64,000 nt of DNA. Origin: Lethocerus indicus (taxonomy: Eukaryota > Arthropoda > Insecta > Hemiptera > Belostomatidae). The notes beneath the pieces are model-generated. The model was not told the origin of the DNA. It did no database searches and saw only the letters and a list, made by a program, of their open reading frames with translations. The stretch covers positions 3,968,001-4,032,000 of the forward strand of contig JACDQD010000105.1 in assembly GCA_019843655.1 (NCBI GenBank), given 5' to 3'. This document shows, in pieces, positions 48,186 through 61,559 of the stretch; position 1 is the stretch's first letter, and every line of letters begins with the position of its first letter. The translations under genes were made by a program, and so were the position numbers.

Positions 48186-51100
48186 TGAAAAAGATCCATC
48201 CATCGCCAGATTCATTCATAATGGGCGAACATAAACTAGTTTTAGCTCTTCGGATGGTGAAGTTCCGCCATACCACAATATATGAACATTCATTTTGATT
48301 TCATTTGGAATCATGTAAAATCTTCCAGTCCGTTAGTCTTGTAGCGATGTAGCACTTGTCATTTCTGATACTGCAGTGTTACTTATGGCTCACTACATTG
48401 GTAAAGGAATGTAGGCTTTAAATAAAGCCAAACGTGTTCCTAATATAATTTCTCCAGATGTAAATAATAAGGACACTACTTGAAAATTACCGGATACTAT
48501 GGGACTAATAATGATGGTATAACAGTTCACAAAGTTATAAAATCAAATTAATTGCGTGATGAAGGACCAGGCTTACATTAATTATGTTTATTTATTACCA
48601 AAATAATATTAATTTATGTATTTAAATTTAGAAATTTTCACCATGTACAATTCAACCCGCGTGAGAACAAGAGGACCCTGTTCTCGTGACCTGAAAATAT
48701 AACAATTGTTTACGTTCCAAAAAAGGAAAAGCAAAAATAGTATACTGTGGGCATTGGAGACAATTTTAATTTTTCAAACTGTAATTATCTTGAGTTTCAG
48801 AAAATGTATTCTGAAATACCAATATTTACGAACAACCGATTTCTCCTTTCACAAGAGCCGTCTGCCCAGACATTCCCGGCAGATAATTCCGGACATCCGA
48901 CAATGCTTCTCGATACACAAAACGGCTACAATACGTCGGCGGGATGGTGAGGATGTGTCACGGTGGCATATCCCCGGTATCGGTGGGTTTCTATATAGTG
49001 GGCGCGCTTTGGCCTCCCTGAGAACCCGATTGTATTTTCTCCCCCTTTTCTGTGTATAGAAAAAAAATAACGGCGCCGCAGAGAACGGCAGTTCAATACT
49101 GAATCGGCTGTTTAATCAGTTACGAACAGAGATCGCTCCCCATTGTTGTGCGCTCGATTCGGTTCACTCGTGCGCTTCACCGTTCGCGGCCCATTTTCCA
49201 GAGAAATAGGAGAAGAAAACCTACGAAAATACCCGAAATGCATGCAGTCCCTGCCACACTTTTGGAGAAAGATAATTTAGTAAGGGATAACTCCTATTGG
49301 ACAGTTTCAAACATCACTTGGGCGATACACCGATTTAGTGATAAGGTTAAAGTAGTGCTGGTAACAAACAGAGGTTAATACATCGCGTGGCCAGTCTCTT
49401 TTCGGGCGTCCGTAAGGAATGTTTGGAGTATCAATTGCGGAAAATGCGGAGGCGCCGGAAGTAAAATCCGCGGTACAGTTTTCTCCGGAAATAGAGGCCC
49501 CGGAAACTAATTAGATAAATTTGAAACCGGCTCATTAGAAAAACGCCTCTCGCCTTCCCACGGCTGGGAACTGCAAACAATGCCAACAAGTAAGAAAGTG
49601 AATGTATTATTAGGAAGTATTCGATTAGTTTTACGTTTTCTACTTTGCTCGCCGAGCAATTCCGATTCCGGTTGTAAAAGGATGAAAGTTCGTTTCGACA
49701 AAGGAAATGACCGTTTGTAACAATAATCAACGACCCGTTAACGAGGGTCGACGGGTTCGATCTCGCGCTGAACACCGACAGTTCATTCAATAGCGGATAA
49801 CTCAATATAAAACGTAAAATGAAACTCACAAAGCGATCCCGTATTTAGAAATATACTGGAATATACGAATATTTCTTTGAAAAAATAGGGAACGGGACTA
49901 CACCGACGACTGCCCGATAATAAGAAACATAAGGCCTGACCCCGAATACCAAATTTTCTCGGTGAACACTTTCCCAGAAAGTCCCTCGTATGTTTTCAGT
50001 ATGCGCGTTCTGTCGTAAATAAAGAATGGGAGTCCATTCGCGCAGGCGGAGGAAGCGTCTAATAAAAACTTCGGCCATAACTGTCCAACACACGGCCTCT
50101 TAGCGCGTGTAAAAAAACTCCTGGTACATTCACTCAAAAACCAAACTGGAATTGAATAATCTGTTTTCTGATTCTTTTCAATAGTCATTGTTTGTATTTC
50201 AGATAAAACGGCCGGAGTTTTAACAAAACTCATATGTAACAGATTATTCGGGATATTATTCAGGAGGAAAAATAATCGAATGGAAGACAAACTGGATATA
50301 ATGTAACTGGAAAAATAGAATTAAATAATAATGAACACCCGTTTACCTTTTCTTACATTTATAGCAATACTGAAACGGAAACGAGGCTCTAACATCTATG
50401 GATTAACTATTTATAATTCAGTTGCTCTATAGTTATGATTCTGATGATAATGAAGAGTTAAAATAATTGAAGTGTTGCGGGTAAAAAACAATACTAACGA
50501 TCTGAAAAAAAAGCGATGGCCTGGAATAATGTTCGGAAGTGATCGATTATGTCGGGTTTTCTGGGAGGCGCCCGACCTATATCTTACATATATTTACATT
50601 CGGCCGGAAAGAAAGAATGAAAGTCCATCCACGTAGCCGGAGGAAATTCCTAATGGGCGAGGGGGGGGAGTTACGGCCATACATTTACATGAGAATTCAA
50701 CTCTCCAGCTCAGTTTCCATATTTCTTTCAGTATACTCGCAGTTATCAAACAGTGATAAGAACAGATAAGTGCGGTACTTATTTCGGAAGTGTTCTATTG
50801 GAATCTTTAGTTCGAGGCCATATATACTTGTCCAGTAAGAACCGCTTAGTTGCGCCCAATGCAATTTATTATGAATTGTAATTCACTATTTTAAATTTAC
50901 AAATCAATTCAATTTCCACTTATTTTTATATGTTTTTCTATACTATAAGTAGCTTATTTACAAATACGATAATACTGACCTGAATACACTGGACGCCTTC
51001 AATTTACCGGTTATGCTACCCCGCAATACACTGTAAGCCTTCTATTTCCCGGTTATACTATCCCTCAACACACTGGTTCCCTGTTAGACGGCTTAGTTGG

Positions 51101-52284
51101 TTGAATTTTAGCTGGAAATTTTTTTCAATGTTCTTTAACTTAAGGAGTTTTATTTTTATTGTTGGGTATAATTTCATTATGCACGCGGCGTTTTGGCATA
51201 AAAATGGAGATTGAAATCTCCTCCTCCAACGGAGTATATTCCACGTCCTATATTCCTGAATGGAATTGATGAAGCTTAAGATCAAAGACAAAAATCCCAC
51301 GAATATAGAAAAAAATAAATTCCTACATTCTTTAAAAAAACTGTACTCGTTTGAAGGTTTGAAATGATTTCGTTAATACTAGGCAAAAAAATCTCTCTTC
51401 ACTGTCAGTGGACTTTATATATATTTAGATTGGTTACAAATTGAATTAAGCAGATTTCACTTGGAAACCGTTTTCGGTAGGCCATTGCGGTCTGCAGAAG
51501 AAGATTTCAGTGAGACGTAACGCGTCGGTGGGTTTACCGCTCGTAACCGAGCCGGGGGGGGGGCATAGAGGCGAACTCAACCATAAATGGGGCCACGCAC
51601 CATTAGTTTTTGCATCTGACCAATTTTCATTAAGTGTATCACCGCATTCGAATTCCTCATACCTCCTGTTCACTGTTGTTTGTTCTGTACCATACGTTAG
51701 ATCCGGCGATCGAAGGTCTATATAATATAGAAAGCTATTTCTATTTCATATAAAATATTTTTTCCGTTTTTTTATTTATTAAATTATAAGGCCACTATAT
51801 TAACTTAATTTATATTAACATTAACGATAACAATTTTATTTCAAAATATGTTGGAGTGAAAAAACAAGTTCATATTCATCAATTGGAATGTTACGTTTGT
51901 GGATAAAATCATGGTCGTGGTACGTGGTGTTCAAAATTTATGAGTTTTGCGGTCAAAATTGTAACATTTTCTCATTGTACTATCGATGATGGCGTGAAAA
52001 AACTAAATCTGGAATGCTCGCGAAGGTTGAGAGAAAATAATAGGTTTGTCTCTTTGGCAATTGAGTCATAAATAAATACTCGATATTTGAGCATTAAGAT
52101 AACTTTCTCTGTAATAACCCCGATTCCGATTTCATTTGAAATTTCCAAAGTAAATGAATAGAGACTGTGTGAATGAAGAGGGCGTGTGTGGATATAGTCA
52201 AGTGTTTGTTGTATATAGAGCGTGTCTAACACACAGTGAGTGAGGGGATGGGGCGGGGGGGGCGTTAAATAGTGGACAGTGTCA

Positions 52285-52435
52285 TGTAGTTGAGTCCAAC
52301 CCCTCTTGTTAGACTAAACAAACAAAAGCGACCGGTTCACCACTCCCCGATTGAACCACTACAGCTAAATTTTACGGAGTTAAAATACCTCAGAGTCATC
52401 CTGTCGCCGGAGGGAACGCACATGTCCTACTGTGT
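52285..52435 (+). pseudogene. Decayed non-LTR retrotransposon reverse-transcriptase fragment
   Basis: The frame from 52290 reads NKQKRPVHHSPIEPLQLN then FTELKYLRVILSPEGTH, resembling the end of the jockey-type reverse-transcriptase domain (pattern KKR.P, then VKYLGVILD..L.W). The neighbouring frame gives VESNPS just before, matching the NPSKTE motif that precedes it in such elements, so a frameshift separates them. No further open reading is left. Confidence 0.5.
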
Positions 52436-55400
52436 AATTTATCCGTTCTATGGGCCAAACTCTGGAACACCGGTGTCCAAAGTCAACGTTGTGGAAAGGA
52501 ACGTTGTTCATTGCCTCAAAGAATATATTTGATATTTAAAATATCCTTTTTAAAATACTCTCCCATCTAAGCTGAATTTAAATAGGGCAGAGTTCTGTGT
52601 AAAGTCTACTGATGGACGTGAAAACTTCAAACAAGTTCCAGTACGAGGCTAAACCGAGGTGGGGGACTTGAGGAGGAGATGCGACGGATAATTACGCTGG
52701 CAGCATCCTTTGAAACAAGCCGAGGAATGTAAAATGTAAAAGAGGAAGCCTCATCGGGAGTAAATAGAATAAAAGCTAAAACGGATAAGAGAGAAAGGAT
52801 ACAAGCATTTAGAAATGCTTGTACGTCCACTTAATTCCCGGCCATATTTGTATATGCTGCTTTGGAGATAATCTTGGCCGCTGACTCTTGTCCACGATCT
52901 TCTTTCGTCCTTCTGTTATTGCTGAAACTCTATCTTGTAATAACGTTAAATTAACAGTAGCGATTGTATTAGCATCGACTTTATTATTGATAGAAATAAT
53001 TCGATTCAGGTTAATAACATCCTGGCCCTTATCTTTTAACGTTTGTAGCCGTCCGCAAGAAACATTATCTACGGTTACACGAATGTAAGAAAGATTAGAA
53101 ACGTATCCTATAGGAGAGATCTGCCGATAGAAACAGGAAGTCTCCCCTTTTCCAGAATATCAAGTTTCAGTCCAGTACAACTTGATTCATTAAATCGCAT
53201 CGAGCCGGTTCTTATTTCTTTCACAATGTTCGGACGCTGCGTATAGATTATGTTTATTTTTACTTCGCACCAAGAAACAAGCACCACTGTTGGTTTAACT
53301 GCCTCCTGCCGGCTACCAGAGTGCGAATAACAATTCGTTTCGCAATGAAATCTCGTACCATTAAGTAATAGAGAGAGTAGTGTATTTATGCATTACAAAA
53401 ATATAATTATTGTTAGTCACCACATTGGTATCATATCATTAATTATTCCACTAACTCTCTCAAACTCCCCTTTTAAATTGAAGCAAAACATGACCTTATC
53501 ATATCTTGTCCCTCCCCAGGATACCGAACGATGACGTCCACCAAATAGCTTAGAAGCCCGAACTGACCAAATTACTCGTGAAATCTTTAATACTTTAAGT
53601 CAATTTGCGACACCTATTCGGAGGCCCGTGAGACTTAGAATATCCTCACGCGATATTACACATTCCATTAGTAAGGAACAGTGAAGTCCTTACTTCGTTT
53701 TGGTGGCACTCTAGCTTTTGCTCATCCATGAACGTAGAAGCCTGTATTTCCAGTGATCGGTCCGGTATTTCGTTCGAGACGGGCCCGCCCATTCGCCGAA
53801 CAACTTGTAATGGCGACGAGGCCATCTAATTATTACTATTTTTACTCCAGTAGTTATGTAAGAGAAGTGGGGTAGGGTTCACCGCTCGACCCGCACAAAA
53901 CGGTGTTCCGTACGGGACCGACACGGCACACGTTCGAAAAAAAAGAAGGAAATATAAAGTCGAAGAAGAAAAGAGGTATAAAATGTGTTTTCATCCGGTG
54001 GAAAATGGTTTTATTGTTGTCGTCCCAGGGCACGTAGCGCCCATTTTCAGTCATTTTACTCTCGGCCGGATCAAAAATGGTGCCCGTTAGATATTTGGCA
54101 TTTTTTCACCGTCTCTTTCTTTCTCTCTCTCTCTCTCTCTCTATCTTTTATTGCTCTTTGTCATTTCTGAATCGGTGAAAGAAATGCCGAGAATTTCTTC
54201 GCGGCCGTTTCTCTTTCTCGTGGGCACAATATTTCCCCTAATAATAGGACCGAACGGAAACATCGATAAAAAACGCTCTTTGGCCAAAGCCGACCGAACC
54301 TCAAAGAAAAATCACCCGAGAAAATCATATAAGACATCGGCAATTTTATTGACATGTCAATTCACCTGTAGCCGGCGTGCTTAATAACAAGAATATCACT
54401 AAATTACTAACGGAGCGCTTGAAAAGCCGTAATCGGTCAACCTTTTGGGGCCGAAGAAGCGAATATTCAAAACACTTGTGGAATAAATATATTTCTAACC
54501 CGATATATTCCGTACAGTACCAGTCCCGATGTAGCGATTGTGGTAGTCCTCGTATTGATGTAACGCATCACTCATCTCTCTAAAGGACAGAAGGGTTCTT
54601 TATTAAAGTCTCGAAAATCGCATAACTGTGACAGGAAAGTTCATAACATTCCATATATTCTCTTTCCCAACCGCGGAAATTGCCTTCCCCCGAACAATAC
54701 CGTGAATACCTTCGTTCCCGGATCCCTCACACTTCCTCTCTATTAAATATTTTTCATATGAACCCGAGAGAACCCCTATTGAGGTCGCGTCGGTTCCACT
54801 GGAGGCCTGTAATAATTTATCGATAGAAAACCTAAGTCATAAATAAAATGCGGCGTGTACAGTGGATTTGAAGTTCTCTAGTGAGACTTAAGTAATTTAT
54901 TGTGGACAGTTAAATGCACTAATTTGTTTCGTTAAATAATAAGGAACTTTGGTTCAGACAAAGACAGAATTCTTAGTGCTTAACTTTATTTATACAAATT
55001 ATTTCTCAAGGCGATTAAATTCGTCAGGCTAACAAAAGTTTTAGACGTGAAAAGGTAAGAGGAGCCAAATATCACACAGGAAAAGATTAAACAGCGACCT
55101 GTTAGCCCTTGGATACAGTTTTCTCTACTGAGGTCGATTAGCGGCATCTCTAATGGCGTGGAACCACAAGGGACGCGTGAAGTATGCGCCCTGAAATCGC
55201 ATATTTTATGTTTTGTATGTTTTTAGGCCACCGGCACCGAACAACGGGACAATTCACCCCAACAACGACAGCGATTTTTTTGTACGCTTCGTGTTTTAAC
55301 GAAATTGGAATTCAACGCCAGTTTTCTAAGCAGTTCGCTTGAAATAAGTGGTCAGTAGAAATTAAACATTTTAGTGTAAGCTTCCACTCGGACAGTAACA

Positions 55401-57521
55401 GACAAAAAGTATTTTTATATGTTCGAAGAATAAAAGATGCGAAGATAATTTTGTTTTATATTTATGCGCAATTATCTAATTCCGACAGCGAACCCATGAT
55501 CTTTTATATGATTGTTGGAAATGAAAACGTTTTTATTCTAGAATTAGTTTTACACTGACTGCTTTGAATGAAACTGTTTAACAAAAACAAATAGCAGAAG
55601 TAGATTTCTAAACAATATTGGGATAATAAAACGAATAAACATTAAATAATTAACAAGGATTAACCTTACTCTGGTGTACAATCAAGGACTTCATTCGAAA
55701 TTGGTCTGAATATAAAATATCACACTAGTGTAAGATAATATTGATATAATAGTGATTAAAAGATTATATACGTGGGTGTGTATGTATCTTTGTACCATTG
55801 GGACTAACCTTTCCGTGAAACGGGTATCTCTATCTTGGCCTTAAAGGATATTTGCAGGTGGCATGCCCAGATGCAATTAATAAGACTCCACGGGGACGAC
55901 AATAGCCCTTCCTCCTTCCTCCTTTTCGTGGCCCTTCTCTGATAAACCCATTTCAGTTAATGTCAGCTTAAAATACTTCATTAGTACTTATCGAGCCGAC
56001 TTCACCTCTTGTAGTTTAGAGAAAAAGGCGCCAGGCTCGAGACTTGTAGGGTTTAAGATTAGGAGAACAAAAACACAGAGTATATGAGAAATGTTTCATT
56101 GGATTTTGGCTTGGGTAATTTCAGCCTTATTTTCTTGCCAAGTTGATTTCTAGTATTTTGAAATTGTTTGCAATTTATTTAAGTAATATTCTAGTATACT
56201 CATGATAATCATCAGTACTTCTGGCAGTATGATTTAATTTGAACCCGTTTTAGTTGCACGTTTGGAATATTAAAAGGCCTATATTAGTTTAACAATAATA
56301 GAAAACTTCATATCTGTAACGGTAACATGTGGCTATATTTGTGATTGACAGTTCAGTAATAAAGCTTATGTATTGAATGCTAATCGCATTTCTATAAATT
56401 TCTATAAATCGTCGACAAGAAAATTCTGAACTATTAAAACACTTACAAATTCGCCGGAATAAACACGGCCGTCGCATGCTAAACCCAGTCTGACAATAGA
56501 CAACGTCGCCAAGATAGCGGCATACTTTATCTCATTTTTTAACGCAAATTTATTGTTGAAATCCAGTTTTTAATAATGATACAATATTTATTTACATTCA
56601 TTAAATTTATTAGTTCTATTTTTTTAAATATAGTTCTCGCTTATGACTAGTACGCAGGACTTATATTCCTGTGGTAGTGCAAATGTTTTTTGTTTCCTCA
56701 GGTGGCATGTTATTAATTCCATAAAGAGCTTAAAAGTATGTTACTTCCTTAACTAAATGAAGAATTATCTATTTCCTGTAAATTATTTTAAACTGTTGGT
56801 TTTTAAATTGTTCAAAGTTCGGATGATGTTCACTATTTATATATTACTTTTCATTAACATTGTTATAAGCTTATGATTTTAATATTTCTCTGTATTCATT
56901 CCTGTATAAAAGTTTGGTAATAATGTGTAGAAATCATTGACTAATCTAGATAAAACACGTGACACAAAATAATTTTCAAAGTTCTAATAGTGAGGAGTAC
57001 TTGTGACAAAGTGCAAGTAGGGATGGTCAGCGCTATCTAGCGATTTACGATTAAACTACTTTCCGTTCATGTATTTTTCACAACATATGCTGGATATTAT
57101 TCAGAGGAGATATCAATATTATTAAACAGTTGTTATATAAATTTCTATAGTAGCTACTTAAGAAATACCATTGTATAATTCCATTGGTTTTTGTTAATGA
57201 TTTTAATTACATACAAATCATTAGTAGCATTATATCAACAAGTGGAGGTTATAAAAAAATTGTTAATAAAAGTTCAATTTCTTTAATATCTTATAATTTA
57301 ATTAAATGTAATATTATATGATCAAATGTTATTATATCATTACATGGGGTATTTTAAAAGTCAGGGAATACAGTTGGCAGCCTGATGGCTGGCTTTGTCA
57401 GATTACCTTCTAGAAAGTTCCGAATGTGTGAGGCCCGTTGTTTCTGAACCTTATTTGTGTTGTGTAGCTCTAATTCTTGTTTATTGTTTATTCGTCGCAG
57501 TTTTAACTATCGCGTTCCGTC

Positions 57522-57950
57522 ATGTCGTATATGCTCGGACATTTGCACAACGGATGGCAGGTGGATCAGGCAATATTGTCCGAAGAAGATCGAGTCGTAG
57601 TGATCAGATTCGGCCACGATTGGGATCCAACTTGCATGAAAATGGATGAAGTGCTCTACAGTATAGCGGAAAAAGTTAAAAATTTCGCCGTTCTCTATTT
57701 GGTCGATATTACAAAAGTTCCGGACTTCAATAAAATGTACGAATTGTACGATCCGTGTACAGTGATGTTTTTCTTCAGGAACAAACATATAATGATTGAT
57801 CTGGGCACCGGTAACAATAACAAGATAAATTGGGCCCTGGAAGATAAACAAGAGATGGTGGACATTATCGAAACTGTATACCGAGGAGCAAGGAAAGGGA
57901 GAGGTCTCGTAGTTTCACCGAAAGACTATTCAACAAAGTATCGATACTAG
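57522..57950 (+). CDS. Dim1: Thioredoxin-like U5 snRNP protein Dim1 (TXNL4A / 15 kDa)
   Basis: An intact, intronless 142-codon frame beginning MSYMLGHLHNGWQVDQAI and ending SPKDYSTKYRY. This is the exact family length. The protein is a core U4/U6.U5 tri-snRNP component needed for pre-mRNA splicing and acts in the nucleus. It has a thioredoxin fold without the redox CXXC; here the equivalent region is W-D-P-T-C-M-K-M-D. The conserved FFFRNKHIMIDLGTGNNNKI segment is complete. As I recall the human protein, only about four residues differ (for example G for P at position 6). This start is chosen because it matches the universal N-terminus; an overlapping frame from 57395 is a shadow. A polyadenylation signal AATAAA lies at 58187-58192. 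Absence of introns with full conservation and its own downstream signal is compatible with a functional copy; a retrocopy of a second locus cannot be excluded. Confidence 0.96.
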   Translation: MSYMLGHLHNGWQVDQAILSEEDRVVVIRFGHDWDPTCMKMDEVLYSIAEKVKNFAVLYLVDITKVPDFNKMYELYDPCTVMFFFRNKHIMIDLGTGNNNKINWALEDKQEMVDIIETVYRGARKGRGLVVSPKDYSTKYRY

Positions 57951-58186
57951 ATAATGATCTGTTGCTCATAGCTTAAGGCATTTGTGAATTTTATTACAAA
58001 AGCATCAGTTATGATTGAACTCTTGTTAGTAAATTTTTATATATATATATATGTTGGTTCTGGTTTTACAGTTCCCCATTTATATTAATATATTGTGATA
58101 TTTTTTAGATAATTCAATTTGTACTTTAGAGTATCTACAGATTTTAATAACCACTTACATACATTACTACAGAATGAAAAATGTAC

Positions 58187-58192
58187 AATAAA
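58187..58192 (+). terminator. Polyadenylation signal AATAAA downstream of Dim1
   Basis: The first canonical AATAAA on the plus strand after the Dim1 stop, about 240 bases downstream in AT-rich 3' UTR-like sequence. An (AT)n run lies between stop and signal at about 58038-58052. Confidence 0.5.
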
Positions 58193-60058
58193 CACTTAAA
58201 TATAAATTATCACTAAATTTTGATCTATTTTTATTCACATTCAGTTTCATATTTCTTCACATTATTTTTTAAGTGACTAATTAAAATAAACTGATTCAAA
58301 GTGCTGCAGTTATATTTGAACCCTAAAATTCATTGTTAATGTAATATGGATGTAGTTATCATTATGATAGGGGTCTGGCATAGTTATAATGGTGCAGCCT
58401 GAGTTCAAATACCTGTATTTTCCCTTAATTGCATATTGAAAAGTGAAATATGTTTAATGATTCATTTGTGTACAAAACTGATAATAAATATACGAATAGT
58501 GTCTATTAAAATCATGTCATTTTTCTAAATAAAACAATGACACGCCTTTGAACATGTTTAATATGATTTATTTTAATCAGCTAATGTACTTTAGATGTAT
58601 TGGTAGAGCCCCTTTTTGATATCAAGCTTTAATATAAACATTCAACAAAATTGTTCTTAACAACCAATAAAACTAAATCAGGGCTGATTCTCTGTCTGCA
58701 CCCAGGCCTTGTTAGGTTCTTTAAAATATAACTCATATATATTTTTTACATGTATGTGGGATTCCTACTCTTCAGCTACTTTCCCATTTCCTTTATGGGT
58801 TGTAGTGGGGATTCATTTGGGATTGTTTGGAAATATATGTCAAAACTGGATGTAGTACTGGAGCAAGTCCTGTCCTGGTTGCATTAACTGTGAGTTTGAC
58901 CTAAACAGTTTGGTTAGGAGGTCAGAGTGGCTAAAGACATGACTTATTAAGGCCTCTAATTGTGCATATTCTATTCTCATTGTACCCTGGGTATTTATAT
59001 TAGAGCCTAAATTCATATCTCAGGCTTTATAAATATTAGCAATAAAAGAAATCTGATAAATAAAACTGAACATCAATACAAAAACTAAAAAGTCAAATTT
59101 ATTTGTCTGTTTCCCCAAGAACTTCCTCTCTTTCCTATAGTGGTTAAATTGTTGACACAATATTTTACTCACCATACCTAAAGGATAAAGGTATAATCTT
59201 TCCTTTTTTCCTAATATTTTTATATTCTAATTCATCCTACTCGTGACTAGTAAGCAGTAATATTCTCCCTCATTCTCCCCTATTTGATAACAAGATGGAC
59301 TGGGTTCAGCTTTGCCCCATCATTAATGCAAAGTAATCATATTACAGTATAGTGCCTTACTATAATTCTGCATGAATGTGTTATTAAATATGAGATTTGT
59401 TTGTTTTCTTGCTTCTTGAACATATACCCCTGTCATTCTGAAATAAATGTTTTACAAAGGTTTAATTTTGAAATTAGGATTGAGGTATATGGTTTCTAAA
59501 ATATATCATCAAACTACACAAATACTTTTTTGTTTTGTAAATATTTATGCCACAATTTTACATTGTTAACTGTATTAAGTGAAAACTTCATCATGGAGAA
59601 AACACTGGCCAAAGAACTGGAATTCTGTAGATATTGAAATGTTGAATATGTTCTGAAAAAAAAATGGAACCGTAGTAATTTATAGGAAGGAATAAAATTG
59701 AAATGTAACACTTCATAAGCAGCAAGTCTATCAGAATTATTTCTAATCAAATATTCAATCACAGATATCCCTTCTGTAAAATACTTCATCAGATACATCA
59801 GTAATACATCATTTCAGACTTAAAAATTTGAAAAGTATTAAATTAGGTTTCTATACAAGTTACGAAGACAGCCCAATTCACTATCAAAGCATATTTAAAT
59901 AGATAAGTATTTATATCAAAGTTAAATGAACAAAGATGAGGACAGGCAACAAAATTTAAATCACATAATCAAATCATACAGATCTCTATTTCGAAAAATA
60001 TTTACATCACATTTCAGACTATATAAAGTATTAATATTAAGAAATTAAACATACATTT
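58193..60058. other. AT-rich, CpG-poor intergenic or 3' UTR sequence
   Basis: Between Dim1 and the candidate snoRNA host gene. No exon or motif recognised apart from the possible 3' end of the host transcript somewhere in it. Confidence 0.5.
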
Positions 60059-60187
60059 TTGCAGGTTGGGTCCACACATAATAATACCATCTCACATAAA
60101 CAAATTCTCCAGTATACCTACAATGAAAATAATGAAAAACATTAAACACTGAACAGCACTGAAATAATTAAAGAATGAATTAAAGAA

Positions 60188-60262
60188 ACAATCAGTAACA
60201 TTGTTTGTTTTATAATCACAGACAATCATAGAGATTCCCTCTTAAATTTAACATCATATTGA
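60188..60262 (-). ncRNA. Box C/D snoRNA-like, copy 1
   Basis: Minus strand order is box C ATGATGT, a guide region containing GGGAATCTC, a D'-like ATGA, C'-like TGTGATT, an A-rich second guide, and box D CTGA. In this copy CAA and TTG flank the boxes as a short terminal stem. It lies in the intron after the repeated exon 60392-60303. Confidence 0.55.
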
Positions 60263-60455
60263 TAATTGAAATATACAAATAAATATTTTAAAATATACAT
60301 ACCTATTCTTAGTTGGTTCCATTATTGTTATCAGTTAAATGACCTCTAGTTTTATGTACCTTCACTGTGGACCACTAATCACCATGTTGTGCCTGTAATA
60401 GTAACAAATAATTAATAATTGGGAATGGACAAAGCATTAACAAATTATATCAAGA

Positions 60456-60531
60456 TCCATCAGTAATATTGTTTGATTTTTAATCACAGACAATCATAGA
60501 GATTCCCTCTTAAATTTAACATCATATTGAT
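60456..60531 (-). ncRNA. Box C/D snoRNA-like, copy 2
   Basis: Same boxes as copy 1 (ATGATGT at 60519-60525, CTGA at 60460-60463). TATCAA upstream and TTGATA downstream could close a 6-bp stem with an asymmetric bulge. Confidence 0.55.
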
Positions 60532-60722
60532 AATTAAAATAAACAAATAAATATTTTAAAATATACATACCTTTTCTTAGATGGTTCCATTTTGTTATCA
60601 GTTAAATGACCTCTAGTTTTATGTACCTTCACTGTGGACCACTAATCGCCATGTTGTGCCTGTAATAGTAACAAATAACTAATAATTGGGAATGGGCAAA
60701 GCATTAACAAATTATATCAAGA

Positions 60723-60798
60723 TCCATCAGTAATATTGTTTGTTTTTTAATCACAGACAATCATAGAGATTCCCTCTTAAATTTAACATCATATTGAT
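60723..60798 (-). ncRNA. Box C/D snoRNA-like, copy 3
   Basis: Box C ATGATGT at 60786-60792 and box D CTGA at 60727-60730. The guide region is identical to the other copies, and the same TATCAA/TTGATA outer pairing is available. Confidence 0.55.
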
Positions 60799-60990
60799 AA
60801 TTGAAATATACAAATAAATATTTTAAAATATACATACCTTTTCTTGGATGGTTCCATTTTTGTTATCAGTTAAATGACCTCTAGTTTTATGTACCTTCAC
60901 TGTGGACCACTAATCGCCATGTTGTGCCTGTAATAGTAACAAATAATTAATAATTGGGAATGGACAAAGCATTAACAAATTATATCAAGA

Positions 60991-61066
60991 TCCATCAGTA
61001 ATATTGTTTGTTTTTTAATCACAGACAATCATAGAGATTCCCTCTTAAATTTAACATCATATTGAT
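60991..61066 (-). ncRNA. Box C/D snoRNA-like, copy 4
   Basis: Box C at 61054-61060 and box D at 60995-60998. Sequence between the boxes matches copies 2, 3 and 5. Confidence 0.55.
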
Positions 61067-61291
61067 AATTAAAATATACAAATAAATATTTTAAAATATA
61101 CATACCTTTTCTTGGATGGTTCCATTTTTGTTATCAGTTAAATGACCTCTAGTTTTATGTACCTTCACTGTGGACCACCATGTTGTGCTGTAATAATAAT
61201 TGGGAATGGACGCACAAATTTGCTGTGCCTGTAATAGTAACAAATAACTAATAATTGGGAATGGGCAAAGCATTAACAAATTATATCAAGA

Positions 61292-61367
61292 TCCATCAGT
61301 AATATTGTTTGTTTTTTAATCACAGACAATCATAGAGATTCCCTCTTAAATTTAACATCATATTGAT
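61292..61367 (-). ncRNA. Box C/D snoRNA-like, copy 5
   Basis: Box C at 61355-61361 and box D at 61296-61299, with the same guide regions. The unit following it is 33 bp longer than the others because of a local duplication near 61190-61235. Confidence 0.55.
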
Positions 61368-61559
61368 AATTGAAATATACAAATAAATATTTTAAAATAT
61401 ACATACCTTTTCTTAGATGGTTCCATTTTTGTTAGCAGTTAAATGACCTCTAGTTTTATGTACCTTCACTGTGGACCACTAATCGCCATGTTGTGCCTGT
61501 AATAGTAACAAATAATTAATAATTGTGAGTGGACAAAGCATTAACAAATTATATCAAGA

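Larger units (their letters stand above)
47511..57521. other. Intergenic, no gene recognised
   Basis: Ten kilobases with a decayed element terminus (48.15 kb), an RT fragment (52.3 kb) and a (CT)n run (54.12 kb). Two similar segments near 50.02 and 50.61 kb share AGTCCAT..GCGGAGGAA-like sequence and may be old repeat copies. No conserved coding sequence seen. Confidence 0.55.

Noticed and set aside
49740..49775. tRNA-like GGGTTCGATCTC
   Set aside because: Resembles a T-arm, but no acceptor, D or anticodon stems can be formed around it.
57395..57649. 84-codon frame overlapping the start of Dim1
   Set aside because: It is out of frame with the highly conserved Dim1 sequence and has no recognisable content.
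61091..61279. 62-codon minus-strand frame in the snoRNA-type repeat
   Set aside because: It exists only in the one unit with a duplication; the other units have stops in all frames, so it is not a conserved protein.
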